Source: Xylogone sp. PMI_703
Taxonomy: Eukaryota; Ascomycota; Leotiomycetes
Direction: 5' to 3'
NCBI GenBank assembly: GCA_021399445.1
Contig: JAJTUQ010000005.1
Location: forward strand, 5,456,001-5,520,000
DNA length: 64,000 nt
Positions 34,032 to 45,175 of the stretch are shown one piece after another. Position numbers and translations under genes: made by a program. Position 1 is the first letter of the stretch. Each line of letters opens with the position of its first letter. The notes under the pieces were generated by a model, which did not search any database, was not told where the DNA came from, and saw only the letters and a list, made by a program, of their open reading frames with translations.

Positions 34032-35405
34032 CTAGTCCGGACTTGAGTGGTAATAGTGATCCGTCATAGAGCATTTCAGCCATTGTGGTGTGGGTGTTCC
34101 CTCCATAGACAACTCATCCTCTTCTGTCTCTTCCAAGTTTGACCTGCTGGCTAAGAACACCTCCGACAATACCGAGGGCAGCGTGGAGGATGTTTCCTTC
34201 AGTGGTGTGGCATCATTTGGCGCCATCTGCCTTGGTGACCCAGAAAATGCCCATGGCAACCGTTCTCCGACTTTTTTCTTTACCGACTGATTGATTTGTT
34301 CCGCCCAGCCACGAAGGAACCACTCTTCTTCCCCGTGAAATATAGGAGTGCACCATTGTTTCAGTATGATGAGCGCCATCGGATGCCGCTCTTCGATGAG
34401 CTGTATGAAGTCATTTGGTACAATTAATGGCCAGGCAAATATAACGTCCCAGGTCAGGGGGCGATTGGGTATCGTTGTGAATGTCTTTTGAAGAAGATCA
34501 ATGGCTGTGTGACAGGCAAGCTTTTCCGCCTCTGAACATGCCAATGCATCGGTTATTTGTCCCAGTTCTTCAAATATGGAGATAGAACTAGATCGCGGTA
34601 CTGGTTGAAAAGTTGGTTTGCACCGGAGCCAGGAAGCCATAACACCGTCTGTAACATAGGTACAAGCTGCTGTTTGAAGCTGCTAATAGCCACGTACTGC
34701 TATCATAACCTCCACAATGCTGTCGATGCTATCCGTCGTCCTGGGAAGGTTAGGGATAAAAGGTGAACCGAGGCTAAGTACAACCTGCAAGAAGGAAAAT
34801 ACCACGACGGCTACTGCGTTATCCTTGCTGAGTTTTGTGACAGACAACCTAAAATGGACCAAAGCTTTCTCTCGATAACTATGCGCAACAGGCGCATATC
34901 GATGCGATGACTCAGGAAACATATGTGCTCGATGTGCTGCTGAGATTGCTCGCATGGAATACATGACAAATGGAAAAATTTGCGCCTCGTTAAGGACTGT
35001 GTCTTTCCAGATGGATTGAAACTGTTTCTGCGTTATGGTGTTTAGGCTTGCGCAAGTACAGTTGATGTAGTGACGGAGGAGCATTGAAATACGAGTCGCT
35101 AGAGAAGGGTTTACCATTATAGTCGGCTCGGAACAAGCAATCTTGAAGACGCGTATGAAGTCGATCGTGGTTGTGGATTTTGTAGTAGAGGTGCCATTGT
35201 ATGATTCTCGCGATGCTGATAAACGCTTTTTGAGAGAGCCTACACCTACTGCGTTGGGCGGCCATACACATTTTGTTTTGTTCCGGATACATGCTGCGCA
35301 GTTGGGCTTCTCTTCACCACATTTCTTCCGCCGAGCTCGACAAACTAGACAGCCCGTCCGAATTCGTGAGCGTCGAGGATGAAGTGTCGTATAACTAGCA
35401 CACAT
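34032..35405 (-). pseudogene. Zn2Cys6 transcription factor with in-frame stop
   Basis: The frame from 35405 encodes a perfect zinc cluster at Cys19-X2-Cys-X6-Cys-X6-Cys-X2-Cys-X6-Cys46, preceded by basic residues, then a helical middle region. At 34685-34683 a TAG interrupts the frame after EVMIAVRGY. The same frame continues without a shift to 34032 and still reads as the C-terminal half of a UPC2-like regulator (ALIILKQWCTPIF, EEEWFLRGW). CAG to TAG is the simplest origin. A 28- or 49-nt intron around the stop either is too short or breaks the frame. If real, the stop leaves a 240-residue protein with the DNA-binding domain but without most of its effector region. The intact relative at 23.8 kb has the same layout. 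No target is evident. Confidence 0.75.
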
Positions 35406-36827
35406 TATATCCAGCTAGCACTGACTCCAGATCGGTGGCTTACGCCCTATCGATGACCCAGTACCCGTTTTGTAGTTCAGCGTCTGACGAGAGTAACAGG
35501 TGCCCACAGAGAATAAAACTGAAATAATTTGTGATGTGATGAGAGTAATATCCAAAATTAATGAATGATATTAGACTACAGGTTGTTGTGTCTCATGTAA
35601 ATATGGGATTTCCCCACGTCAACCATGGAGTTTCCGATCTCAGGTGTGAGCACTTGAGATCCAGCATCAATCAAACTCGGGATACCGAATCCTGTGGTAA
35701 AGCGCTATACAACAGAACTGATCAGCAATTGCGGGGGCTGAACATCAACTCCATAACAGGAGTACCGCTGGAATCTACCATTCAACGAGGTAAACATATG
35801 CCGGTACATCGTAGCTGCTGCCAATTGGTCATCCCTGCAACGGAGACGTTGTGTTCCCGAGGGTTATCACAAAAGCTACGTAAGTGGCAATCCACAATTT
35901 ATTTCAATCAGAATATAGAAACATGAACGCTCTTCTCCTTGTGGTACAAAACCGTCGCTGGGCCGTTGGAGCTGCATCGGTTATCGGGACGAGATCCGGC
36001 AGTGTGGCACCAACGCGGCTTGGCTGATGCATAACGCTCCTGAGTCCGTGCTCCCCACCATTTCAAGTAAGCTTAAGTCGACCCAGCAGTACATCTGCGT
36101 GTTTCCAAGTCGGGCTCACTGCGCAGCTGCACACCGTCTCCTCAACCCATTCTAAGCTGAGTGCGGAGGAAATGCCGTACACCCTGTAATTGGCTCATAC
36201 ATCCTATTCAGATTGGTGAAACTAAGTCGTTATACGCCTATAAGTATAGTTACTACCAGTGCCCACTTAGTACCAGTAGATTCTAGCCAGTGGCAGCCGG
36301 TCTCTCTTAGGTTTACTTCATATACCAATCAGTCCTCAAGTTTGCATTATCGGCTCCTATCCTTTAGCTCATCGCTTAAACCAAGCTAGAATTGCAGACT
36401 GTGAGGCCGGTTTACGATATCACAGGTTTCCCAGGGGTTGTCTGTTTTTAGTCTGGAAGAAAATGGAGCGTATATTTGACCAGTATCAGTGTTGGAACAG
36501 TCGACCATCGTAGGCCTACATGTACAACCGAATATCCGAACTGTGCCACCGGAACGTGGAGATATAGAGCATACTAGGGATTTATATGCGTGGGTCTCCT
36601 TGACCACTATGGGTAGTTAATCTCATAGTTCAATTTAGTTTAATTGCATGTTCGCACATTGCTACAGAAAGCTATACAATATTTAGTAATCAAAGACCTT
36701 CAGCAATCTTCAATCGCCTTGAAGCTATCCCAAGAGTGAGGACTTTGTGTTGACAACTGAACTTAGTAATCACTTTTTCGCTATTCTCGATCAGGTAACC
36801 CGGCTTTGAATCGTAATCCGCAATCTC
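35406..36827. other. Intergenic region
   Basis: About 1.4 kb with no supported gene. It contains the promoter of the broken regulator at its left end. The open frame at 35561-35926 has no recognisable domain. Confidence 0.35.
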
Positions 36828-38350
36828 CTATGCCTCATCACAAGGGTCATCCCAAGAGGCCATTTTTGCTTGTGTAGCGTCATAGCTCCCCTTTACCAAC
36901 TTGGTGTGAAATAGACAACGTGGCAGGCCATGCTCGTGTCCGGTCCACTTTGCACGATGATCCTTCTTGTGACAAACAGCATGGCTAGTTGCGCAGTCCC
37001 AAACGTTGTTGTAGTACTCGTCAAGAGAGAGACCGTACTTATGGAACTTATGGAGCCATTCATGTCCAACGTTCCAAAGATACATAGCATCCTCTCCCGG
37101 CTGTTCATTGTTATGGATTCTGTACCAGAAGAGGTTAAAACATTGGCCCCGCGTCCAGTGCCCCACGTTATTTTCTGATCCACAATCTTCCTTATCAACA
37201 TCAGTGTTAATAAGAACAAGGTAGCCATAATCAGCAACATTAATTTTATTGTTCATGGCGAAAATGCCAAGCGCTTGATCCTGTTACCGGGGCTTAGCAT
37301 GCATGACCCTCAATCTCTTCCTATACGAAAAGGAACAAGGGATGTGATATTACTTACCAGACGCTTCCTCGTCTCTCTTTTAAACTTGTGAATATGTTCA
37401 TCAATGTCATGGAAAAACCACTTCCCTGCGGCGAAGAACTTGCAAACGTTATGATCGCATAGACTGCCATACGGATGCCTCAATGCGCTCTTTGGAATAT
37501 CTTTTGCGTTGCCACCCCCAAAAACATCATTTAGGAGCTTTTCTATCAGATGTTGACTTTTAGTGCAGTATCGGCCCACTAACTCTTTTAACTCTACACT
37601 CGGATTGCCACCTCCCCCATCACCGGGCACTGCGGCGGCAATGCCAAAGAGCCCAGCCAATGCACTATGGCTGCACCAGCAGCAGCAGCACCGGGAAAAG
37701 TGGAAGCACCAATCACGCCGGCGGCCACTCCTAGAGAAGCGCTTATAATAGACATTACTTCCGCGTCCTCGGAGGTTTCAGTGCCCCCATCCCAGTCAGA
37801 GATTATCTCATGGAGATGGTCCTCTGTCTGGTCATGGAGATCTTGGTAAAATTCATGAAGGGCGTCACTTGTGTGTTGAAACATTTCTGCCGCATAGGAA
37901 AGGAACCAGCCTGCAGGCTGCTTAACATTTCCATGGCAGAGATAATCTATCGGGGCATTTATTGTTAGCTAAATCCATATTAGCAAAGGTTGGGGCAGTG
38001 TATGTACAGCAGTTATTATCCAAAGGTTTGCAAGTCCCTTGCAGGCTTGTGCAGTCGAGGTCGCTTGCTTGTTTAGGCCAAATATATTTTGCGATGTGAT
38101 TTGGCCATTTATGATAAGGGACTGACTTGAGCCACGTCTGAAACCATCCATCTACTTCGATTTTAGCCCAGGTTTTCTTCATGTGCTTTCGGTCGTTAGT
38201 GATTCTGTCGGCGATTGGACAGACATCTTTGCAACTTAGCGGATTAAACTTGTCTAGTCCGCTGACATTGTCCGGCTCGAGAGGAAACTGCTCTGCGACA
38301 TAGACACTTAAGGCAGGGAGAGCGGTCACAAGTAAGATTGCGAAATGCAT
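36828..38350 (-). CDS. Secreted DUF7872-like protein, one frameshift
   Basis: Secreted protein of unknown function, about 461 aa. It resembles, from memory, a family of fungal secreted proteins listed as DUF7872. Three exons: 38350-38008, 37946-37358, 37280-36828. The first intron (61 bp) has a good GCTAAC branch point 18 nt before its acceptor; the second is 77 bp. Seen: signal peptide (MHFAILLVTALPALS), CKDVCPIADRI, then WPNHIAKYIWP, a Gly/Ala-rich hydrophobic middle (SASLGVAAGVIGAS), LNDVFGGGN, and a Cys-containing end with YGYLVLINTDVD and YYNNVWDC. Around 37664-37665 the frame slips; one missing G would restore GAAIGALAGLFG, and the corrected total is divisible by three. It may be a base-run sequencing error. 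An HEWLH string near the end looks like a zinc motif but is not in a peptidase context. Confidence 0.7.
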
Positions 38351-39489
38351 TATTGTTCAAATATGACACGAGTAAGCCAAATGACACGGCCCAAAGCGTT
38401 TATATGTGAAGCAAAAGGTTCGAAAAGAAGGCATACCACTTGGCTCTACCACCGAGCCTTTTGTGTTCTACCATGGATCGAGATATAGCTTTGAATCCAA
38501 GCTCGTGGAGGTTTGAATCACCAATCAATGTGTCTCCTTGCCTGAGTCTCAGCACACTGTTGTCAAGAGGACGGCTATATTTCCTGAAGATGATGCGCCA
38601 ACCTCCGACAATTCAAGAAACTGGTATGCGATTTTTCAATTCGTATATTCTTTACGTCAATCTGGCTGACAACAACTTGATAAATTCTGTTCTTTACGTA
38701 CATATCTATAAAAGATCAAAATCATACGGATGTCGCCTCCTTGCCGACGCTGAAAACACCAAACTCGTTAACTGGACATTTATTGGTCAGAGCTATAAAT
38801 CACAGCGCACTGTAACCGCTGAAACATCGAGATAGCTACCGAATGTGGTCAATATCCCAATGGAATGCCTTGTCCTTACTTCTTGGCTTCTGAGGACGTC
38901 TGATTAATACTCAGCTACTTTACGTAGCGGGCACAGAAGCGACAGCTCCGAGCCGTGCCTCCGTCTATTAAGCATATAAACAGTGATAACTTGACGTCAG
39001 TATCAAATTAAAACCAGTAAACCCTGCGCGGATCTGGATTAAAGAGGCAATGCTATTCCAGGGAGCTCTGCTTTGATGTTATCTTATTTATACGTACAGG
39101 CCAATGGCCAGGAATCTTGAACTTGACGACTGGGATGTTCTTATCCTCTTTCCTTTAAGACAAATTCTGTGCAGCTACAAACTAGGCCCTCAACAGCATA
39201 ATCGGCCACGATGCACAAATAATCAAATCAAACAACTGGATGCTGGTGCCCGCCAAGCCTGGTGGACGTAAACATGTGTGATGGGCATCAGCGAAGGTAG
39301 CAAACTGCGAGTACGAGCGCGGCGAATACGATCATTGGCCTTTTTATGGTGAAGCTGTCTAGCGGCATATCCTTCTTGGTTCCGTGGCCTTGGGATATTG
39401 TATAATAATCAGAAGCGGCCCCGCCCCCGGATAGATAAAATTTCAAGTTAGACTTAACTCACTAATCACGCTATTATAACATCCTCATT
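38351..39489. other. Divergent intergenic region
   Basis: About 1.1 kb that must hold promoters of the DUF7872-like and sulfatase genes. The open frame at 38440-38835 lacks a domain or signal peptide. Nothing else seen. Confidence 0.35.
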
Positions 39490-41643
39490 ATGAATTTGTT
39501 TTATGTTCTTGCTGTGCTGAGCCTCTTGTTATGTAATACCATTATAGGGGCTCAGCAGGCCGACAAGCGTCCCAACATAATCTTCATTCTTACCGATGAT
39601 CAGGACGTGCGTATGCACTCGTTGTCTCATATGCCAAAGGTTCAGAAACACCTTATGGAAGAAGGGACTACGTACACAAGACATTATGCCTCGACAGCAC
39701 TTTGCTGTCCAGCTCGTGTTAGCATATTGACAGGGCTGTACGCCCACAATCATCTCGTGACGGATGTGAGCGGTGTAAGTATGGCCAAATTTCCCTCGCG
39801 ATATGAAGTGATTTACAAGCTAGCTAGCAAAACGGTGGCTGGAAACAAGTTCTTGCCAGTGGATTGAATTCCAACTACCTTCCAATATGGCTAAGAGACG
39901 GGGGTCACCGCACCACGGGAAAGCTGTATAACGGAATGAGTAAGGATCTGGTGGAGACTAAAACGGCCAGAGGATGGACTGAGGCAGTAAGTTTATCTTC
40001 ACCTAGTTTGATTCTGGCCGTATCATTGGACGTTTCGAACAAGCTGGTAATACCACATCTAGCACTTATTGGTTGGCGGCAATACTTACCAATATTACGA
40101 TCCCCCATTTCAACATATCCAGGGGAATTGGGACAATCCAGCAAAGATAAAAATCTTTCATAATAATTATACCACCGAGAAAGTGGCTGAATACGCCTAT
40201 GGATATCTAAAAGAAGCTGCTACTCATGATGAGCCATTTTTGTGGGGATTGCTCCCATCACTCCCCACAGCCAGGTAGGCAAGAACCCAGGCCCGCCGGT
40301 ACCATCAAGGAAACACAATGGTACGCGTCCAAATGCAACGGTTCCGCGTGCGGATAATTTCAATCCTGTGCATGTAAGTTTTCAATCTTTCATGTTTGGT
40401 TTAGAAAGATTTTTACGCTATATTGTCCCTTCTTAAATGCTTCTGCGAGTATCTTGATGAGCTAACACATTGACAGAGATCTGGTGTCAATGTCGTCTGG
40501 TCACTTGATCGACTTGATGGCAAGGTTGATATGCTTGACCATCATTATGAGTGCCGTACAGAAGCTCTGCTCTCTGTAGATGACCTCGTCGAACATGTTA
40601 TCAAGATGCTTGAGGATCAAAACCAGCTTAACAACACTTTCATCATCTATACTAGCGACAACGGCTTCCATCTTGGCCACCACCGTCTTGGACCTGGCAA
40701 GAAGTTTGCATTTGAAGAGGATATTAACGTTCCTCTAATCATCCGTGGACCCGGGGTTCCCAAGAACCTGACCACTGATATCGTCTCTGCTCATATTGAT
40801 CTTGCACCAACGATACTCAAGATGGCTAATGTGTCTCAGCGCGCTGACTTTGATGGCAAGCCCATACCATATACATCAGAAGACATACAACGCGAGAAAG
40901 GTTCTGGGGCAGATGAACACACTAACGTCGAGTTCTGGACTGGTGCCACATTCAAGAGTGTGTCTCGTATATCGCAGCCATACATATATATTGAAGCTAA
41001 TGTGAATCTAGTGAACGGCCTTAAGGGACGGCGTGTGAATTCATATAAGTCCGTCCGTCTCGTAGGTACTGGGTACGACATCATGTATGCAGTGCAGTGC
41101 CATAACAATTCGCACGAACTCTACAACATGAACAAAGACCCAGTCCAAATGCACAACCTTCACCCTACAGCGCCTGTAGAGCCGGGGCAGAAGAACGCGT
41201 ATGACTCCGGCGAGAAGAAATTAGCAGGATATGACATCAAGAGAGTACTCCCTCGACTTGATGCCTTATTCCTAGTCTTAAAGTCGTGTAAAAGAAGCTC
41301 TTGTTCGAAACCGTGGCAGCACCTCCATCCCGAAGGAGATGTTAATAATTTGCGCGACGCTATGGCAAAGCAGTTTGATGACAAATACCACAAGCTCCCA
41401 AAGGTACACTTCAACAAATGCTACAAGAACGGCACGATTGATATCTCTGCCGAAGGACCGCAGTGGAAACCAAGTGATGCTATTGACGCCATGAGTATCT
41501 TTGACGTAAAGACTGATGGGCCGGAAGCAATACAAGTGTCATTTGCTGCAGGCTCAAATGAAATTGAGGACCAGGATGAAGATGACGAAGATTGGGAACA
41601 GGAGCGGGAGTTCGAGCAGGGATTTTGGGATGACTGGGAGTAA
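39490..41643 (+). CDS. Secreted type I (aryl)sulfatase, one frameshift
   Basis: Formylglycine-dependent sulfatase of about 640 aa, hydrolysing sulfate esters; secreted, from its signal peptide (MNLFYVLAVLSLLLCN). Exons: 39490-39774, 39828-39986, 40063-40373, 40477-41643. The CCPAR site at residues 72-76 fits C-X-P-X-R, with Cys72 the residue converted to formylglycine, followed by SILTG. Metal ligands lie in ILTDDQD at residues 33-39 and in TSDNGFHLGHHR. Splices restore GGWKQVLASGLNSNYLPIWL and GWTEAHLLVGGNTYQYY. The T run 40237-40241 is one base short: with six T the sequence reads PFFVGIAPITPHS, as the family requires, and the total becomes divisible by three. The last 25 residues are strongly acidic (Asp/Glu/Trp), unusual for the family. 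An arylsulfatase role is likely; the natural substrate is unknown. Confidence 0.9.
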
Positions 41644-42889
41644 TATATATCAATTAAACGAATCTCAGACAGGACGTGATGAATAACCAGGGGTTTCATA
41701 GTTAACGGTTGATAGTTAAAGACGAGACCATTGAATCATAAGTTCATTCGTTACTACAGGTGCGAATTAGATTCCTTGTTAGTCCAGCATGATCACTTTG
41801 GAAAATAATATCTTTCATCTAAAGTTCAATTTAAATTATTAAATTCTAATTATTATATTACGAGAATTCATAAATGGATTTACATCTCAATGATAGTGCC
41901 CCTTCTTGTACTAAAGAGCTTATATCCTTGTAAACTGGCTTATTAGTTTTGATATTAAGAGAACGGAAACTTGGATCTAATTCAGTTGAAACTCTTTCGG
42001 ACATAACTACTGGCTGTATTCAGGAGAAGTGTCTGGCCCATTAGCGCGAGTTTGTTAAATGGTGGCGTCACTGGCGTCCGCATTGGCCGCGAGCGCTATT
42101 CGACGAATCGTTTACCGAAAAGCCACTAGTGACCGTTATAAAACTGCCTGATCAGGAAAGAGAGCTGCCATGGGCGTTGCGCTTAGTGCCACAGCTGAAT
42201 CTCCGGCTGTACCTCTATGGGGTGGAGGACTGTATTCCCCTGAATCCTGATCGGGCGAGTCTGACTGCTTATGTGGCAAAGGTCCAATTTCTTAATGTCA
42301 GATCAGGAGACGAGGTGCCGCATTGGCGGAGGGCCTCACGGTAGGAGGTGGGGCTTACTTTATAACGCTGTCGAACTTTCCATGGTAAACGAAGTTGCAG
42401 TCAACAACTTTGCTGCTTTCTTTGCTACGATCTGTAACTTGCTTCGCACTGCATTGAGAATCCGGTGGATATGGATCTTATCGACGCCTTAAGGCTACAC
42501 GGATGCTCAGCAGCATGCCATTACAAACTCGGTCTAGAAAGGGATTTGACAATGGCGAAGGCGCTGGCTGTCGTAAAGAAAGGCTGCGAGTGTTAGATGA
42601 TGCTGTTTTCAGAAATTTTCAAAGATATTGCGATGTCGTTCTATAAGATGATATCTCACGCCCATGTCATCCCATCTGTGGTCCTTGAAGCCGCCTTGAA
42701 GCCCCTCTCAGTACGATTTACAAACTCCTCTTCGGACCTAGCAATTTCCATTCTTGTGAAATAGACTCTCTTACCGTAAAAATGCATCATTCTATTAAAT
42801 TCAAGATAAATAGTATTGTAAACGTGTCTTAGAATAGACGATTCAATTCAAGTTTGAGTTCGCACTGTATGTAGCATGTCGGGCCAGTC

Positions 42890-42905
42890 TTCCGACATGT
42901 CGGAA
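42890..42905. repeat. Perfect 16-bp palindrome
   Basis: TTCCGACATGTCGGAA is identical to its own reverse complement. CGG/CCG-type half sites suit Zn2Cys6 regulators in general, but it lies about 830 bp from the nearest start codon and may instead be part of a repeat relic. Confidence 0.7.
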
Positions 42906-42918
42906 CGACAAGACACCT

Positions 42919-43491
42919 TTGTTCCGGCTGCTTATGCCCCTATATGTTATCTGCATAACCAGTCTCACTGAGGTTGATTGGAGAGCAGAGAGTCTTTGAG
43001 ACATATACAAAGCTTGCATGACTATTCCTGTTGAGATAGTAATAATTTATGGTCCGTATATACAACCGCAATTGTTTTGGACAAATTCATTCTTACGGAA
43101 TGGGAAGAGACATAAAATGATTGGCCAGCCTGGCGTCAGCATTGATTATTCTCCTATCCTCCGCTGATCACCCATCACCGCTCTTCCACCGAACCGCCGA
43201 ATTCTGACACCCTCATTTGCCCAATCCGGGTAAGCGAAGTCAAAAGGACTACCAAAGTTTCTCTAACGTCTTCGCAGACTTTTGTCCAATAAGCCTTATC
43301 AACGCACGCTGCAATAATCTCCGGTTTTGACCTCGTAGACGACGAGTATTAAAGGATTATAAGGGCGATAGAATGAGACAGTGAAGGATTTGAAGGTAGA
43401 CTTGGCCAATCCAGGCCTACTGTACATAATGGCGCTGGAGTTAAGTTATATTGGAATAAAGGGACCTCATTGTTCCGGCTGCTTATACCCC
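42919..43491 (+). repeat. Direct repeat pair, 22 bp with one mismatch
   Basis: TTGTTCCGGCTGCTTATRCCCC occurs at 42919-42940 and again at 43470-43491, with weaker similarity in the 20 bases on the left (GGAAC/GGAAT ... CTT/CAT). A looser match lies near 48011. The copies look like traces of a short dispersed element. Confidence 0.5.
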
Positions 43492-43738
43492 TTGATGTTG
43501 TTCTGGCAAGCAGTTATCATAGCTCTCATTACTATAAAGGCGGTGGCCCGCGCCTATATTTCGGCATTCAAGTATCGATTTTATCGTCGCCTTTCAGTTC
43601 TAGCTATTTGAAGAGGTTGCTCCATCATTGCTGTTAAACTGTCTAACCGCTCCTTATCTTTGCACATACAATCATCTACTAATTCACAAGTTTTGACCGA
43701 TTCTTTATCCGTTTGCGTCTTATATTCACAATTGAGCC

Positions 43739-44539
43739 ATGGTAGATACCCTTCACTTCGTTTCCGTTAACGACGCAGCCCTAGAAACTGTTGTTCTCAT
43801 CCACGGCGCGTTTTGTTCTCACCATGAGTGGGACATTATTGCGCAACATCTCAGCCAATACCACCTTCTCATCCCAGATCTTCCAGGCCATGGTCGTGGT
43901 TCCTCGGCAAATCTCCATTTCACTATTCCCGATGCAGCCGCCTTGGTGGCTGACCTTATCGAAAAGTACGCCCATGGCGGGCGAGCATCGCTAGTAGGCA
44001 TGAGTCTCGGTGGATACGTTGCTCTCTATGTGGCAGCAAAGTACCCAGCATTAGTCCAGAGTGCATTTGTATCAGGCTGTCACCAATACTTCACCGGTCT
44101 GTTAAAATCTATACTCCTAACGGTGGGTTTAACTGTGGTTACCCTTATTGTTAGTTTGATGCCGAAAAGCTGGACCTTCTGGATGTTAAGGAAGCAAGGA
44201 ATGCAGTTATCAGAAGAGTTTTACACAGATTTGTCAAGAAACTTGAGGCTCAACGAGAAGATTAGAATTGCCAAAGCAATTAGCACCCAATTTACAGAGG
44301 ATATATGGGAGAAGGTAACAACCAGGACGTGTTTAGTTGTTGGAGGAAACGAAACAGGGTCTTGGATAGTTGGAGAAAGAGCGAAATTGTTACAGCATGG
44401 AAACCCAGAGAGTCGAGGTGTTAGAATAGAAGGCTTGGAGCATGCTTGGGATATGCAGGACCCAGAATTGTTTGCGGATGGGATTCTGAAATGGATTGAA
44501 GGGAAAGAGATGCAAAAGAGGTTTGTGGTTGTAAGATAA
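43739..44539 (+). CDS. Alpha/beta-fold hydrolase
   Basis: Single-exon serine hydrolase of 266 aa with no signal peptide, so probably cytosolic. Seen: oxyanion-hole motif HGAF at residues 22-25, DLPGHGRG at 47-54, nucleophile elbow GMSLGG with Ser89, a likely acid in GGNETGSW near residue 205, and the catalytic His in LEHAWDM (His235). Residues 120-142 form a hydrophobic stretch in the lid region that could bind lipid or membrane. The fold is certain; the substrate is not, and could be an ester, lactone or lipid. It converges with a Zn2Cys6 gene 640 bp away, with no evidence that they are linked. Confidence 0.9.
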   Translation: MVDTLHFVSVNDAALETVVLIHGAFCSHHEWDIIAQHLSQYHLLIPDLPGHGRGSSANLHFTIPDAAALVADLIEKYAHGGRASLVGMSLGGYVALYVAAKYPALVQSAFVSGCHQYFTGLLKSILLTVGLTVVTLIVSLMPKSWTFWMLRKQGMQLSEEFYTDLSRNLRLNEKIRIAKAISTQFTEDIWEKVTTRTCLVVGGNETGSWIVGERAKLLQHGNPESRGVRIEGLEHAWDMQDPELFADGILKWIEGKEMQKRFVVVR

Positions 44540-44649
44540 AATAATAATATTTAATGAATTTTTACAATTATATACTTATAATTGCAATTTTTTAATAACT
44601 ATAAGATTGGGCTGATCCTTGTAACCACCCTTTATCTGCTCAACTCCAT

Positions 44650-44964
44650 CTACTTGCTAAACAGCTCTACCGCTCTACAACCAATGTTTACTTTGTGAAA
44701 TTGCTCGGGGTCATTCGTAACGAGCCCGATCGTCGAATTTCTACAAACGCGGCGTATAAAACTTTTTAAGCGCTCCTCAATTAGCCTCAGAGTGACCCAG
44801 TCAAAATCAAGCGCCGAAAGAACAATCCCTTTACCTAGACCGCGGCGTCTGGGCGTTAAGCCTAATAATTCAACGATTGTGGGTAGATCATTAGTATTAC
44901 GGGTAGAAAAGGGACATGAAGAAGGCCTGATTGAAGGTGTTAGAAAGTATTTACGCTGGCTACA
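44650..44964 (-). other. Open frame of 104 codons without start codon
   Basis: On the minus strand the frame is open from just after a TAG (44967-44965) to TAG at 44652-44650, without any ATG. It is rich in Arg and hydrophobic residues in a protein-like pattern (IVELLGLTPRRRGLGKG, LVTNDPEQFHKV). I do not recognise it. It could be a terminal exon of a gene whose start is lost, or a fossil fragment. Confidence 0.3.
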
Positions 44965-45175
44965 CTAGGAAATCCGGACAGCTGTAGTCTCGTGATGGCT
45001 GCATGGCTACAACTCGTTTGTTGCAAATGCATGATCCCATTTAAGACCAAGTTCTTTCTGTGAATTAGCGGGGGAACTCGTAGTATTAGAGACTATTTTA
45101 CAGTTAAACCGCTTAAGATGAAATATGTTGGTAGATTGGGTAACAAAAAATAAACAAATCTTGATGAAGTAAGGG

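Larger units (their letters stand above)
41644..43738. other. 2.1-kb gene-poor region
   Basis: No supported gene. Positions 41820-41870 are very AT-rich. Open frames at 42129-42492 and 43381-43611 have no recognisable domain. A perfect palindrome and a diverged direct repeat are listed separately. Confidence 0.4.

Noticed and set aside
34655..34705. Intron removing the TAG of the broken Zn2Cys6 regulator
   Set aside because: Possible GT...AG pairs are 15 or 28 nt long, or 49 nt with loss of frame; the uninterrupted frame on both sides fits the family length better.
36990..37060. HEWLH string in exon 3 of the DUF7872-like protein
   Set aside because: It matches HExxH by pattern, but no third ligand or peptidase context is present and the family is not a known metallopeptidase group.
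38440..38835. 131-codon open frame between the DUF7872-like and sulfatase genes
   Set aside because: It lies in a divergent promoter region and has no recognisable protein features.
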